Positions 8,647-18,300 of a DNA stretch of 64,000 bases are shown here, one piece after another. Origin of the DNA: Mesorhizobium sp. L-8-3 (GTDB lineage Bacteria > Pseudomonadota > Alphaproteobacteria > Rhizobiales > Rhizobiaceae); the NCBI RefSeq assembly GCF_016756615.1, contig NZ_AP023262.1, positions 7,751,501-7,815,500 of the forward strand, in the 5' to 3' direction. Under the pieces are notes generated by a model. That model was not told where the DNA came from. It worked only from the letters and a program-made list of their open reading frames with translations, and made no database searches. A program made the translations under genes and the position numbers. The stretch's first letter is position 1, and every line of letters begins with the position of its first letter.

Positions 8647-9696
8647 TCACCTCCACCTTATCCTGAAGCGCGTCAGCAGGATCGCGGTCACCATGGTGAG
8701 CAGCGCGGTCGCGGTCATGACGTCGGCGATGTAGCTCGGCACCCCGGCCGAGCGGCTCATCGCGTCGGCGCCGACGAAGATGCCGGCGACGAAGATTGCC
8801 GACAGGACGACGCCGAGCGGATTGAGCATGGCCAGCATGGCGACCACGATGCCGGCATAGCCATAGCCAGGCGACAGGTCGAGCGTGAGGTTGCCCTTGA
8901 GGCCGGCAACTTCGGAGAAGCCGGCAAGGGCGGCGAGCCCGCCGGACAGCATTGCGGTCTTCATCAGCACCGGATTGACCGGGATGCCGGCAAAACGCGC
9001 CGCTTCCGGATTGTGGCCGACGGCGCGCATCTCGTAACCCAGCACCGTCTTCTTCATCACCACCCAGATCGCGACTGCTGCAACCAGCGCCAGCACGAAG
9101 CCGTAATGCAGGCGCTTGCCCCGGATGATGCGGGGCAGTTGCGCATCGGCGATCACCTTCGAGGATTGCGGCCAGCCGAGCCCGGTCGGATCCTTGAGCG
9201 GGCCTTCCAGCAGCATGGAGACGAAGAGCAGCACGATGAAGTTGAGAAGAAGCGTCGTCACCACTTCGTCGACGCCGAAACGGGTCTTGAGCAATGCGGG
9301 CCCGAGCAAGAGCAGCGCGCCGGCCGCCATGGCCGAAACGGCGATGACGGGCAGGAGCAGTACAGACGGCAACGGCAGAGCGCCGGTACCGAGCACGACG
9401 GTGACCACCGCGCCGACATAGAGCTGCGCTTCGGCACCGATGTTCCAGAGCTTCGCGCGGAAGGCGACCGCGACCGCAAGCCCTGTGAAGATCAGCGGCG
9501 TCGCCCGGGTGAGTGTCTCGAGCGCGGCGAATTGCGAGCCTGCCGCCCCCTTGGCGACGAGATAGAGAACGGAGAAAGGGGAGGCACCGGCGGCGAGCAC
9601 CAGAAGCGAGGTAAAGACCAGCGTCGCCGCGATCGCGCCGAGCGGGAAAAGCAGGAGGACGGCGAGCGACGGCGCGGGTTTCGGCTCAAGCCGCAT
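8647..9696 (-). CDS. nucleoside/BMP-type ABC transporter permease (first)
   Basis: A 349-residue inner-membrane protein of the YufP type. It has a hydrophobic N-terminal span, TPLIFTGLAVAVAFRAKLWN and IGAEAQLYVGA at about residues 66-95, which is the signature of this permease class, and about nine predicted spans in all. ALEGPLKDP-like and GHNPEAARFAGI segments are also typical. It pairs with the 7383-8324 permease, the ATPase at 11589-13136 and the binding protein at 13519-14553. The transposon at 9764-11411 now separates it from the ATPase gene. Confidence 0.85.
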   Translation of the reverse strand: MRLEPKPAPSLAVLLLFPLGAIAATLVFTSLLVLAAGASPFSVLYLVAKGAAGSQFAALETLTRATPLIFTGLAVAVAFRAKLWNIGAEAQLYVGAVVTVVLGTGALPLPSVLLLPVIAVSAMAAGALLLLGPALLKTRFGVDEVVTTLLLNFIVLLFVSMLLEGPLKDPTGLGWPQSSKVIADAQLPRIIRGKRLHYGFVLALVAAVAIWVVMKKTVLGYEMRAVGHNPEAARFAGIPVNPVLMKTAMLSGGLAALAGFSEVAGLKGNLTLDLSPGYGYAGIVVAMLAMLNPLGVVLSAIFVAGIFVGADAMSRSAGVPSYIADVMTATALLTMVTAILLTRFRIRWR

Positions 9697-9718
9697 GGTT
9701 CGCTCCGGCCAATCTCGG

Positions 9719-9763
9719 CATACCCCTCATCCGACCGCGCGAAGCGCGGCCACCTTCTCCCAC
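9719..9763. repeat. left part of a family A palindromic repeat, interrupted by an insertion sequence
   Basis: The sequence runs tacccctcatccgaccgcg...ccaccttctcccac and stops exactly where the insertion sequence begins. The rest of the same unit resumes at 11412. Rejoined, with one target-site copy removed, the two parts give a 184-base unit, matching the intact copies at 39246-39430 (185) and 45281-45463 (183). Confidence 0.85.
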
Positions 9764-11411
9764 CAGGCCGTGTGAAAACTCGGGCATTGGTTTTTTTGAT
9801 GTGTCGAGGAGCATCTTGGGCTTCCCAAATCAACCTGGATCGGATTCAAATTGTTGATCCAAAGCAGTGATTTGCCGGATTTTTGGCAGTTTGAGACGAG
9901 GCCGAAATGGCGCATATGACAGGCCAGTCGCGGGAGCAAACGAGCTTGTTCCCGGAAACCTTGGACGAGGCGGTCGGTGCCGATCATCCGGTGCGGGTCA
10001 TCGATGCCTTCGTCGACAGCCTCGATCTGGCGCAGCTCGGTTTCTCCAAGGTTGTTCCCGAGGCCACGGGCCGGCCACCCTACGATCCGGGCGATTTGTT
10101 GAAGCTTTATGTGTACGGCTACCAGAACCAGGTGCGGTCGAGCCGCCGGCTTGCGGCGGAAGCGCGGCGCAACATTGAAGTGATGTGGCTCACCCATCGC
10201 GCGGCGCCGGCCTTCAAGACGATTGCGGATTTCCGCAAGGATCATCCGGAAGCGATCGTTGGGGTGTGCCGGGCCTTCGTGCGCTTCTGCCGGGAGCAGG
10301 CGCTGGTCGGCGGCACGTTGCTTGCGATCGACGGGACCAAGATCGATGCGGTGGCGAGCCGCAAGCAGGTGGTGACGGCCAAGGAACTGGAGAAGGCGAC
10401 GGCGGCCGTGGATCGCAAGATTGCCGCCTATCTTGCGCAGATGGACGAAGCCGACCGGGACGAGCGCGCGGCGCAGACGGATGGCGTGGACGTTGCGGCG
10501 GCGGTGGCGGCCTTGCGGGCGCGCCGCGAGCAGATCCAGCAGCAGGCCGAGGCTTTGGCCGGACGCGGGTTGAGCCAGTGGGTTCGCACCGAGCCCGAGG
10601 CCAAGCTGATGCGCACGGCTCGGCACGGCCATCAGGTGGCCTACAACGCGCAGACCGTGGTCGACGCAAAACACAAGCTGGTGGTTGCCTTCGACCTGAC
10701 CAATGACGGCAACGACCAGTGCCAGCTCCACCCGATGGCGGTGGCCGGCCGCGAAGCCGTGGACGGTGACAAGGTAACGGTGGTGGCCGATGCCGGCTAT
10801 TCGAACGGCGAGCACGGCCAGCGCTGCGAGGACGACGGCATCACCGCCATCGTGCCGCGGGCCGAAACCGTTAACCCGGAAGGCAAAGAGTACTTCACCC
10901 GCGACCAGTTCAGCTACGACGCCGAGAGCGACAGCTGGCGCTGCCCGGCCGGCGAAACGCTCACCCACCGGGAGACCTCGTGGACGGAACAGAAGAAGAA
11001 GTACGGGACCAAGGCCTGTGCGGACTGTGCCTTGAAGCCGAAGTGCACGCAGGCCGCCAAGCGCACCATCATCCGCCACTTCCATGAAGATGCGCGCGAG
11101 GCGATGCACCGGCGCGCCATCAGCGACCCCGAGTGGATGGCGCAGCGGCGCATGCTGGTCGAACACCCTTACGGCACCATCAAATGGATGATGGGCCATC
11201 CCCGGTTCCTGGTCCGCGGGCTGAAAAAGGCCAGGTCCGAGTTGGCGCTCAGCGTCCTGGGCTACAATCTGAAGCGGGTGGTGAACATTCTGGGTGTGCC
11301 GGCGCTGCTCCAGACCCTGCTGTCCTCGCAAGCATAGGGGGGCATGAACTCGTGCCTCAACTTCCAAACCACTCACCACGCTATGCCTCCGTCCAGTTCT
11401 CACACGGCCTG
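9764..11411 (+). mobile_element. intact IS1182-family insertion sequence, 1648 bp
   Basis: The element is bounded by 17-base inverted repeats with one mismatch: left caggccgtgtgaaaact, right agttctcacacggcctg. It is flanked by a 4-base direct repeat CCAC at 9760-9763 and 11412-11415. It contains one full-length transposase gene. The insertion point is near the apex of a palindromic repeat (cttctcccacaaggggag). Complete ends, an open transposase frame and an intact target duplication indicate a recent, possibly still active, insertion. Confidence 0.9.
9907..11337 (+). CDS. IS1182-family transposase
   Basis: A 476-residue DDE transposase. The N-terminal domain has PPYDPGDLLKLYVYGY and SSRRLAAEARRNIEV, as in IS1182/IS5-like transposases. 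Candidate catalytic acids are Asp in AIDGTKIDAV (about residue 141), Asp in VADAGYSNG (about residue 297) and Glu in EHPYGTIKW (about residue 419). A coiled-coil-like charged insert lies between the first two, and a CADCALKPKC zinc-ribbon-like segment precedes the last. The gene reads against the surrounding ABC operon, so it may also impose antisense transcription on it. Confidence 0.9.
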   Translation: MAHMTGQSREQTSLFPETLDEAVGADHPVRVIDAFVDSLDLAQLGFSKVVPEATGRPPYDPGDLLKLYVYGYQNQVRSSRRLAAEARRNIEVMWLTHRAAPAFKTIADFRKDHPEAIVGVCRAFVRFCREQALVGGTLLAIDGTKIDAVASRKQVVTAKELEKATAAVDRKIAAYLAQMDEADRDERAAQTDGVDVAAAVAALRARREQIQQQAEALAGRGLSQWVRTEPEAKLMRTARHGHQVAYNAQTVVDAKHKLVVAFDLTNDGNDQCQLHPMAVAGREAVDGDKVTVVADAGYSNGEHGQRCEDDGITAIVPRAETVNPEGKEYFTRDQFSYDAESDSWRCPAGETLTHRETSWTEQKKKYGTKACADCALKPKCTQAAKRTIIRHFHEDAREAMHRRAISDPEWMAQRRMLVEHPYGTIKWMMGHPRFLVRGLKKARSELALSVLGYNLKRVVNILGVPALLQTLLSSQA

Positions 11412-11554
11412 CCACAAGGGGAGAAGGGAACGCCTGCAGCAGCGTATCGGTCAATCGCAAACGCCGGTGATTTGCAATTCCGGCAAAACTAGGCCCCGGC
11501 CTTCTCCCCTTGTGGGAGAAGGTGGCCTCGCGAAGCGAGGTCGGATGAGGGGTA
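11412..11554. repeat. right part of the interrupted family A palindromic repeat
   Basis: It starts with the second CCAC target copy and aaggggagaagg. It continues through the gcaattccggcaaaactagg centre and ends with the second arm, cttgtgggagaaggtggcc...gtcggatgaggggtac. It completes the unit begun at 9719. Nothing else is recognisable between the transposase stop (11337) and the ATPase gene (11589). Confidence 0.85.
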
Positions 11555-11588
11555 CGCCGCAAGGCGCTGGCGATCCCAGGAGAACGTC

Positions 11589-13136
11589 TCACGCCGCCGC
11601 CTCCGAATGTCCCGCCATCAGTTCCCCCAGTTCCCGGATCGAGCGTTCGCCGCGCGCCGATGGCGTCGACAGCCGTCCCTTGGAGATGACCAGGATACGG
11701 TCCGACAGCGCCAGTATCTCCTCGAGGTCTTCCGAGATCAGAAGGATCGCCGCACCGCGCTCCCGTGCTTCCAGCAGCCTGCGGTGCACATAGGCGACGG
11801 CGCCGACATCGAGGCCGCGCGTGGGCTGGTTTGCGAGGATGATCGATGGTTCCGGATCGAGCGCCCGGCCGAGGATGAGTTTTTGCATGTTGCCGCCGGA
11901 CAGGAGCCTGATGCGCGTTTCCGGCGACGGGCATTTGACGTCGTAGTCGCGGATGAGGCCGGACGCGAAATCGCGCGCCGCGCCCCAGTCGAGGAGACCG
12001 CGGCGGCTGAAACGTCCCGAGCGGTAGCGTTCCGAGATCACATTTTCGGTGACGCTCATATCGGCGATCGTGCCCACCGCATGACGATCTTCGGGGATGC
12101 GCGCGACGCCGCTGTCGAGCGCGGCCCGCGGCGACCAGTCGCGCGGCTCGGCGCCGTTGAGGGCTATCCGGCCCGCCGAGGGCCGCAGGGTGCCGGCGAT
12201 CAGGCCGGCGAGCGCCGACTGGCCGTTGCCCGAGACCCCGGCGAGGCCCATGATCTCGCCGCCCAGAAGTGTCATCGAAACGCCGTCGAGACGGGCGCCG
12301 GAGCCCGGAGCGGCTGTCGACACCTCATGAAGCGAAAGCAGCGGCGGGCCGCTGCGCACCGGGCTTACCGGGGGCGAGACGACCTCCTGCCCGACCATCA
12401 ATGCGGCAAGCTCCGACCGGCTGGTGCCGGCCGTGACGCGCTCTCCCGCGAGCCTGCCTGCGCGCAACACCAGCACGCGGTCGCTCACGGCCATCACCTC
12501 ATGCAGCTTGTGCGAGATGAAGATGATGGACAGGCCCCTGGCGACGAGCAGCTTCAACGTTCCGAACAGCGCCTCGGTTTCCCCAGGCGTCAGCACTGCC
12601 GTGGGCTCGTCGAGGATCAGTATGCGCGCATCGCGATAGAGCGCCTTGAGGATCTCGACACGCTGGCGCTCCCCGACCGACAGCGTCGCGACCGTCGCGC
12701 CGGGATCGACCGCCAGACCGAAATCGGCGGAGAGCTGGCGGATGCGCCGACGGGCGGCTCCACGGTCCAGCCGGGGACGCCACAACGCCTCGGTGCCCAG
12801 CGCGATGTTCTCCATCACGGTCATGTTGTCGGCCAGGGTGAAGTGCTGATGCACCATGCCGATGCCGGCCGACAGCGCCGCCTTGGGATCGCCCGGCGGA
12901 AGGCTCCTGCCGAAGGCCTCGACCGCGCCTTCATCGGCCACATAGTGCCCGAACAGGATGTTCATCAGCGTCGTCTTGCCGGCGCCGTTCTCGCCCAGCA
13001 GGGCAACCACCTCGCCCTGCTTCAGGTCGAAGGAAATCGCGTCATTGGCGACGAGCGTGCCGAAACGCTTGGTTATGCCGGAAAGGCGCAGGACGGGAGC
13101 AGTGTCGCTGTCTGCTTGTGAGGTAGAGGTTTCCAT
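11589..13136 (-). CDS. nucleoside/BMP-type ABC transporter ATPase (two ABC domains)
   Basis: A 515-residue tandem-ABC ATPase of the RbsA/YufO type. The first domain has Walker A GENGAGKTT at residues 48-56, signature LSVGERQRVEI, and Walker B with ILILDEP. The second domain has the degenerate P-loop GVSGNGQSAL, which lacks the Lys as usual for this class, and signature LSGGNMQKLIL. It energises import through the two permeases downstream. Start 13136 is preferred over in-frame upstream ATGs at 13160 and 13235 because AGGAAC sits 5-10 bases before it and the upstream leader is Arg-rich and unlike the family. The operon is broken just downstream of this gene by the insertion sequence. Confidence 0.85.
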   Translation of the reverse strand: METSTSQADSDTAPVLRLSGITKRFGTLVANDAISFDLKQGEVVALLGENGAGKTTLMNILFGHYVADEGAVEAFGRSLPPGDPKAALSAGIGMVHQHFTLADNMTVMENIALGTEALWRPRLDRGAARRRIRQLSADFGLAVDPGATVATLSVGERQRVEILKALYRDARILILDEPTAVLTPGETEALFGTLKLLVARGLSIIFISHKLHEVMAVSDRVLVLRAGRLAGERVTAGTSRSELAALMVGQEVVSPPVSPVRSGPPLLSLHEVSTAAPGSGARLDGVSMTLLGGEIMGLAGVSGNGQSALAGLIAGTLRPSAGRIALNGAEPRDWSPRAALDSGVARIPEDRHAVGTIADMSVTENVISERYRSGRFSRRGLLDWGAARDFASGLIRDYDVKCPSPETRIRLLSGGNMQKLILGRALDPEPSIILANQPTRGLDVGAVAYVHRRLLEARERGAAILLISEDLEEILALSDRILVISKGRLSTPSARGERSIRELGELMAGHSEAAA

Positions 13137-13518
13137 CAAGTTCCTGAGCGGATCGAACATCCGAGAAAGCGTGCGCGCCGACCACTTCCGCTTCCTATGG
13201 ACGCGACTCGGTGGACGATGCTGACCGGCCGGCACCGCCCTTCATTTGCCTGCCGCCCCCCCATTTACGGCTATGGAGTGCACACTCTTTGCAGAGCGGA
13301 TGAGAGGCTGCGGCCGTTTTGTCTTCTCCCCGTCCTTCACGGGGAGAAGATGCCGGCAGGCAGATGAGGGCGGCGCAAACGTCACAAAAAGAGCCCCTCA
13401 CCCTTACCCTCCCCCCGTGAAGAGGAACGGGGAGAGGGGGACCTCCACGCCGCGCCCTCTCTTTGGGAACGAAGATGTGTGCATATGCCAGCCGTAAACG
13501 GGACGAGAGAAGGGACAC
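13137..13518. repeat. intergenic region with palindromic repeats
   Basis: A 382-base gap between the binding-protein and ATPase genes of one operon. A hairpin cttctccccgtccttcacggggagaag lies at about 13322-13348, followed by atgccggcaggcagatgag. A second inverted pair, ccctccccccgtgaag and cggggagaggggga, lies at about 13408-13441. These are relatives of the repeats at 5030 and 25520. They could act as mRNA-stabilising or attenuating hairpins inside the operon, which would favour the binding protein over the ATPase; that is inference. No gene is seen. Confidence 0.6.
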
Positions 13519-14553
13519 TCAGCCCGACTTCGGCTCGCCGTCATTGATCTCGACGGTGAAGGAGCCGTCCTTGATGGCATTCTCCTTCTCGGCCACCTTG
13601 GCCTTCACCGCATCGGGCACCTTGCCCTCGAAGGTGCCGAGCGGTGCGAGCGAGCAGCCGCCGTTCTTCATAAAGGAATAGACGCCGTAGTCGTCGGCCT
13701 TGAAAGTGCCGGCCTTGACCTCGGCGATGGCCTTGTCGAGGGTCGGCTCGAAATGCCACAGCGCAGAAGCGACGACCGTTTCGGGATAGTCGGACTGCGT
13801 GTCTATGACGTTGCCGATCGCCAGCACGCCTTTCTCCTTCGCCGCGTCCGAAACGCCGAAACGCTCGGCATAGAGCAGGTCGGCACCGCCGTCGATCTGG
13901 GCAAACGCGGTCTCCTTGGCCTTGGGCGGATCGAACCAGGAGCCGATGAAGGACACCTGGAACTTGGCGTCGGGCGCGCTTTCCTTCACGCCGGCCATGA
14001 AGGCGTTCATCAGCCGGTTCACTTCAGGGATCGGATAGCCGCCGACCATGCCGATGTTTTTCGACCTGGTCATGGCCCCGGCGATGATGCCCGAGAGATA
14101 GGAAGCGTCCTGGATGTAGTTGTCGAAGACGGCGAAGTTGGGCAGGGCCGCGTCCGGCTTGAAGCTCGACCCTTCGAGAAAGGCGATATCAGGATAGTCC
14201 TTGGCGACGGAACGCGCGGCGTCCTCCACGCCGAAGACCTCGCCGACGATCAGCTTGTGGCCGGCCTCGCAATATTCGCGCATCACGCGCTCATAGTCGT
14301 TGTTGGAGGTATTTTCCGAATAGACATATTCGATGTCGCCGCGATCCTTGGCTGCGTTCGCGGCCTTGTGGATGCGGCTCACCCATTGCTGTTCGACCGG
14401 CACGGTGTAGATCGCCGCGACCTTGATGGGATCGGCGGCCAGCAGTCGGCCCGGCAGGCCGCCGAATGCGGCAAGGGCGGTACCGGCGCCCGCGGCTTTC
14501 AGCACGGCGCGGCGCGACGGAAGAAAAGGACGTTGTCCTGATTGCAGTCTCAT
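13519..14553 (-). CDS. BMP-family ABC transporter substrate-binding protein
   Basis: A 344-residue periplasmic protein of the basic membrane protein (Med/TmpC) family, which bind nucleosides or purines. The N-terminus has a twin-arginine signal, SRRAVLKAAGAGTALAAFGG, ending near LLAADPIKVAA, so export is probably by Tat. The body shows the BMP fold: AAIYTVPVEQQWVSRIH, EGSSFKPDAALPN, NIGMVGGYPIPEVNRL and GADLLYAERFGVS. The start at 14553 is chosen because the signal peptide begins there; in-frame upstream sequence is not family-like. It is the first gene of the operon that continues through the ATPase, two permeases and the deaminase. Confidence 0.85.
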   Translation of the reverse strand: MRLQSGQRPFLPSRRAVLKAAGAGTALAAFGGLPGRLLAADPIKVAAIYTVPVEQQWVSRIHKAANAAKDRGDIEYVYSENTSNNDYERVMREYCEAGHKLIVGEVFGVEDAARSVAKDYPDIAFLEGSSFKPDAALPNFAVFDNYIQDASYLSGIIAGAMTRSKNIGMVGGYPIPEVNRLMNAFMAGVKESAPDAKFQVSFIGSWFDPPKAKETAFAQIDGGADLLYAERFGVSDAAKEKGVLAIGNVIDTQSDYPETVVASALWHFEPTLDKAIAEVKAGTFKADDYGVYSFMKNGGCSLAPLGTFEGKVPDAVKAKVAEKENAIKDGSFTVEINDGEPKSG

Positions 14554-14674
14554 GATTGTTCGACCCTCTGGCTTGTCCGATGTCTTCTTGGCGAAGCTTT
14601 TTATCGTCTGGTCAAGGTTAGGCGAAATCCGCCGCACCGGCAATGCGGCGTCCCTCTCTTCCCTGGCCGAATGA

Positions 14675-15250
14675 TCAGAAGCCGCCGCCGGACGCCGCGC
14701 CGGAAGCCAGCAGCAGCACATAGGACACCACCGTGACGATGAGCCCGCGGAAGGCCCGACCGACGTGACCGTATTTCGAGCGGTTTATGGCCGAGAGGTT
14801 GTCGACATTGCCCAGATATTCGCGGAACAGATAGTCGGGCTTGTCGCCGCCATTATGTGCGGCGAGGAACGCCTCGCGATTCGCCGGCCAGCCGCCCCAG
14901 TAGAGCGAGGTCGAGGTGGTGCGGTGGCGCGGCAGCACGACCAGGATCGCCGAAACCATCGAGACGACGGCCGAGATCGCCAGCGCCGCGGAGAAGACGA
15001 TGACCAGCGGATCGCCGTTCAAGTAGCGGTTGAGCGTAAAAACCCCCCTGCCTTCGGCCGAGGAAACGAGGAAGGCAATCATGAAGGTGAATATGTAAGC
15101 CGCCTTCTGGTCGGCGATCCGGATCTGGTCGTAGAATACGTCGTTTATCTTCTTAAGGTGGTCAAGATAGAGTTTTGGCTCGGACGATTCTTCAGCAACC
15201 TCCGCTTCGGCTACTTCAGGTAGAGTCGATTCGACTTGTTCGATATCCAT
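14675..15250 (-). CDS. Pycsar-effector-like (DUF5706/PycTM-type) two-TM protein
   Basis: A 191-residue protein. An acidic N-terminus (about 30 residues) precedes an amphipathic helix LYLDHLKKINDVFYDQIRIA and the motif DQKAAYIFTFMIAFLV, which enters the first membrane span. A second span, VIVFSAALAISAVVSMVSAI, follows, then LVVLPRHRTTSTSLYWGGW, and a third hydrophobic helix closes the C-terminus. The I..AD.KA...f pattern and the 'PR......fyfgg' stretch are those of the Pycsar effector domain (DUF5706), whose characterised members disrupt the membrane on binding cyclic pyrimidine nucleotides. It is divergent from a FecR-TPR barrel gene followed by a nucleotide cyclase gene, which fits a cyclic-nucleotide-responsive role. 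Family membership is by eye and the ligand is unknown. Confidence 0.65.
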   Translation of the reverse strand: MDIEQVESTLPEVAEAEVAEESSEPKLYLDHLKKINDVFYDQIRIADQKAAYIFTFMIAFLVSSAEGRGVFTLNRYLNGDPLVIVFSAALAISAVVSMVSAILVVLPRHRTTSTSLYWGGWPANREAFLAAHNGGDKPDYLFREYLGNVDNLSAINRSKYGHVGRAFRGLIVTVVSYVLLLASGAASGGGF

Positions 15251-15319
15251 GATGAAATGTCCGTTGCCCAAATTTTGAGCGCTTTGTTGCCGAAGCGTCG
15301 AGCCGTCGCCAATGAAAAC

Positions 15320-15348
15320 TTGACACTCCAATCGATTTGCACACATAT
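15320..15348 (+). promoter_or_regulatory. candidate promoter of the FecR-TPR-barrel / cyclase operon
   Basis: TTGACA at 15320-15325 is followed after 17 bases by ACATAT at 15343-15348. It is the only good -35-like box in the 136-base divergent gap. The start codon of the downstream gene is 39 bases further on. Confidence 0.4.
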
Positions 15349-15386
15349 CCTCGACCCGAGAGGCGGCACAAGAAAAAGAAAAAGAC

Positions 15387-18300
15387 ATGCGCAAGTTTCG
15401 GGCGGGGGTGGCAGCACTTGCGGTGCTGGGGTGTATGGTATCGGCGCATGCCGAGATCTTCCCGCGATCGCAGCCGGCCGCAGGGTCGGTCATAGCCCGC
15501 AAGTCGGGCGAAGAGGTCCAGTTCATCGATCTCGCCGGTTGGCGCGGCGTCGACATCAGGCAGAACCTGATCGCCGGCGACGAATTGCGCACCAACGCCT
15601 ATGGCCACCTTGCAATATTGTTCGCAGACGACACCCAGCTGCGCATGGGCCGCAACACGACGCTGGTCGTGAAGAAGGTCGGCGACGCCTCGGACAGCGA
15701 GTTCATGCTGCAGTCGGGCACGATCTGGGCGCGCGCGCAGCGTGGCGGCGCCGGCCTGACGGTCGAGACACCGGCGGCGGCCGCAGCGATCCGCGGCACC
15801 GACTGGACGATGACGGTCGAAGGCGACAAGACCTCGCTGATCGTGCTGGAGGGCGTGGTCGAACTCTCCAACGAACTTGGCTCCGTCCGCGTCGCCCAAG
15901 GCGAGGCGGCGGTTGCGCGCATCGGCCAGGCGCCCACCAAGGTGGTCATCGTCGCGCCGAAGGACCGCGAGCAGATGCTCTATTATCTGACTCTGCGCCA
16001 GTCCTTCGCCTCCATACCTGCATCGCCGCTCTCCGCGCCCGACATGAGGGCTGAGCGTGATCGCATCTCAGCCAAGCCGGATACGGCGCGCAGTGCCGAG
16101 GACTGGCTGGTCCTGGCGGAGGTTTCGCTCACCTATGACGGGAGGCAGGCCGCACAAGCCGCCGCCGCGCAGGCGCGGGCCTTCCGGCTGACGGCGGGAC
16201 AGAAGGCACGTCTCGATCTGATCGACGCCCTACTGGCCGGCGCAGATCAGCAATATGCCGAGGCGGCGCGGCTGTTCGAACGCGCCGCGTCGAGGCTCGA
16301 CGCGAGACGCCGGGCGGTCGCGCTCTACGGAGGGTATTTCGCGAGGGCACTTGCCAATCCGGACTATGTCGAGCAGCCCCCCGTCATTCGCGGCGGCGGT
16401 CCGCAGGCTGCTCTGGCCGAAGCATGGGCGGCCGGCTTCCTCAAGGACCTGAAGAGTGCGGCGGAAGTGCTCCGGCGCGCCGAGGCGCAGTATCCCGACG
16501 ACCCGACGCTGCCCGCATACCGGGCACAGATCGCCATCCTACTCGACGATCGCGAACAGGTGGAAGCAGCAGTGGAACGGGCGCTGGCGCTCGATCCGGA
16601 CGAGCCGACGGCACTGGAAGCCCGCGCCACCTACAAGGCCGGCATCAAGAGCGATCTGGACGGTGCGCTCGCCGACCTCGAACGCGCCACTGCGATTGCG
16701 CCCGGCTCGGTGACCATTTGGAACGCGCTCGGGAATCTGCAAAGCGAACGCGACGCTGAACGCGAGTCGGAGGCGGCGCTGAAGCGCGCCATTGAGCTCG
16801 AGCCCAACGACCCGGTAGCCTACGCCAATCTAGCCTTCATCTATCTCGACCAGGATCGGGTAGAGGAAGCCAAGGCGCTGATCGACAAGGCGATCGCGGT
16901 CGACCCCTCCTTCGACATCGGCCTCGTCGCGCGCGGCCGCTACTATCTGCAGACCGGCGAGATGGACAAGGCCATGCAGGACCTGCTCGCAGGCTCAACG
17001 GCCAATCCGGCTTATGCGCAGGCGCTTTTGCTTCTTGCCGGTGGCTATTTCGAGAAGGGCGATCAGGAGGCCGGAGAGCAGGCTTTGGAGAATGCCGACC
17101 GACTCGACCCGAATGATCCGGTCATATCGAACATGGCTACCGTAGTTGCGATAGACGACTACGATTCCGACCGAGCGATCCTGAGCGCCCAGGAGACGTT
17201 GAGACGGTCGCGGGCACGGGGTGGCGCGTATGCACCGCTCAGCGCCAACAAAGATGCCGGTTCGACAGTCAACGATGCTTTCCGCCTGCAAGGCCTCGAT
17301 GCCTGGGGTCGCTATTACGGCGACATCGTCTTCGACCCCTTTACGGCAAGCGGCTATGTCGACCAAGCGCTTGCGGGCAGCGCAGACCCATTTGCGAATC
17401 AGCCGGACTTTGGCTCGATACAGGCTGAACCTGTACCTGGCCTGCCGGGCTTCTCATCATTCTTTCAGGGCCTGATGCTCGACCCCCAGATGCTCTCGGC
17501 ACCTGAGCGAGGTATCTATCTCTATCGCAAACCCTTCTTCGAAAGCGCGCTCGGTGGCGGCTTTACGAACAGCGGCGGCAATTGGGGGTGGAACACTGAA
17601 GCGGAGTTGCGTTCGTATTCAGCCACACCAATGCCGTGGACCACGTTCCTGCAGTTCAGCGCCCAAGAAGATTCGGAGCAAAGACCGTTAAACAACCCAT
17701 CGGAGCCGATCCTGATCGGTTCATCTCTCGATACGAATTACAAGCTCCTAAGCGGGTCCGGATTCGTGACTGCCAGCCCGACACCAAACGATCGAATTGT
17801 TACGTATTTCAATGTGACATCGAGTGATCAGCGATATGAGGGAAATCTAGCTCCGGGAATTATACCACCCGGAGTGCTCGTGGAATTTGCCGACGAATCC
17901 GACTCTCGACTTTCGACCGGGGCGGCAGCCTGGAGCCATACTTTCGGCTACCGCAACGTGGCAAGCGTTGCCGTATTTGCAAGCAACCTCGACAGGAAAC
18001 AAGATAAGATACGCGCGTTCCCGCAAATCGACCCTGATACCGGGACCGCAGCAAATGTGCGAATCCTAGACAACGAGTCAAACAACCAAAGTGCCTACCT
18101 GATCGCCGCAAATCATATGCTTGGGGTCGGCGATGCAGTGATCCGCTACGGAGCGGAGGGAGGTATCATAGATCTGGACTATTCTCGCAGCACGTTTCTT
18201 TCGTTTCCCGATTTCCCTATCATACCGCCGATCCAGCTTCTGGATGAGAAAGCGGCAGGAACCGCCGGAGTTGGCCGCACGTATCTCGACGTTTTGTATG

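Noticed and set aside
8626..9870. A 414-codon plus-strand frame opposite a permease gene
   Set aside because: Its composition is Arg/His/Glu-rich, typical of antisense frames in GC-rich genes, and the opposite strand encodes a recognisable permease.
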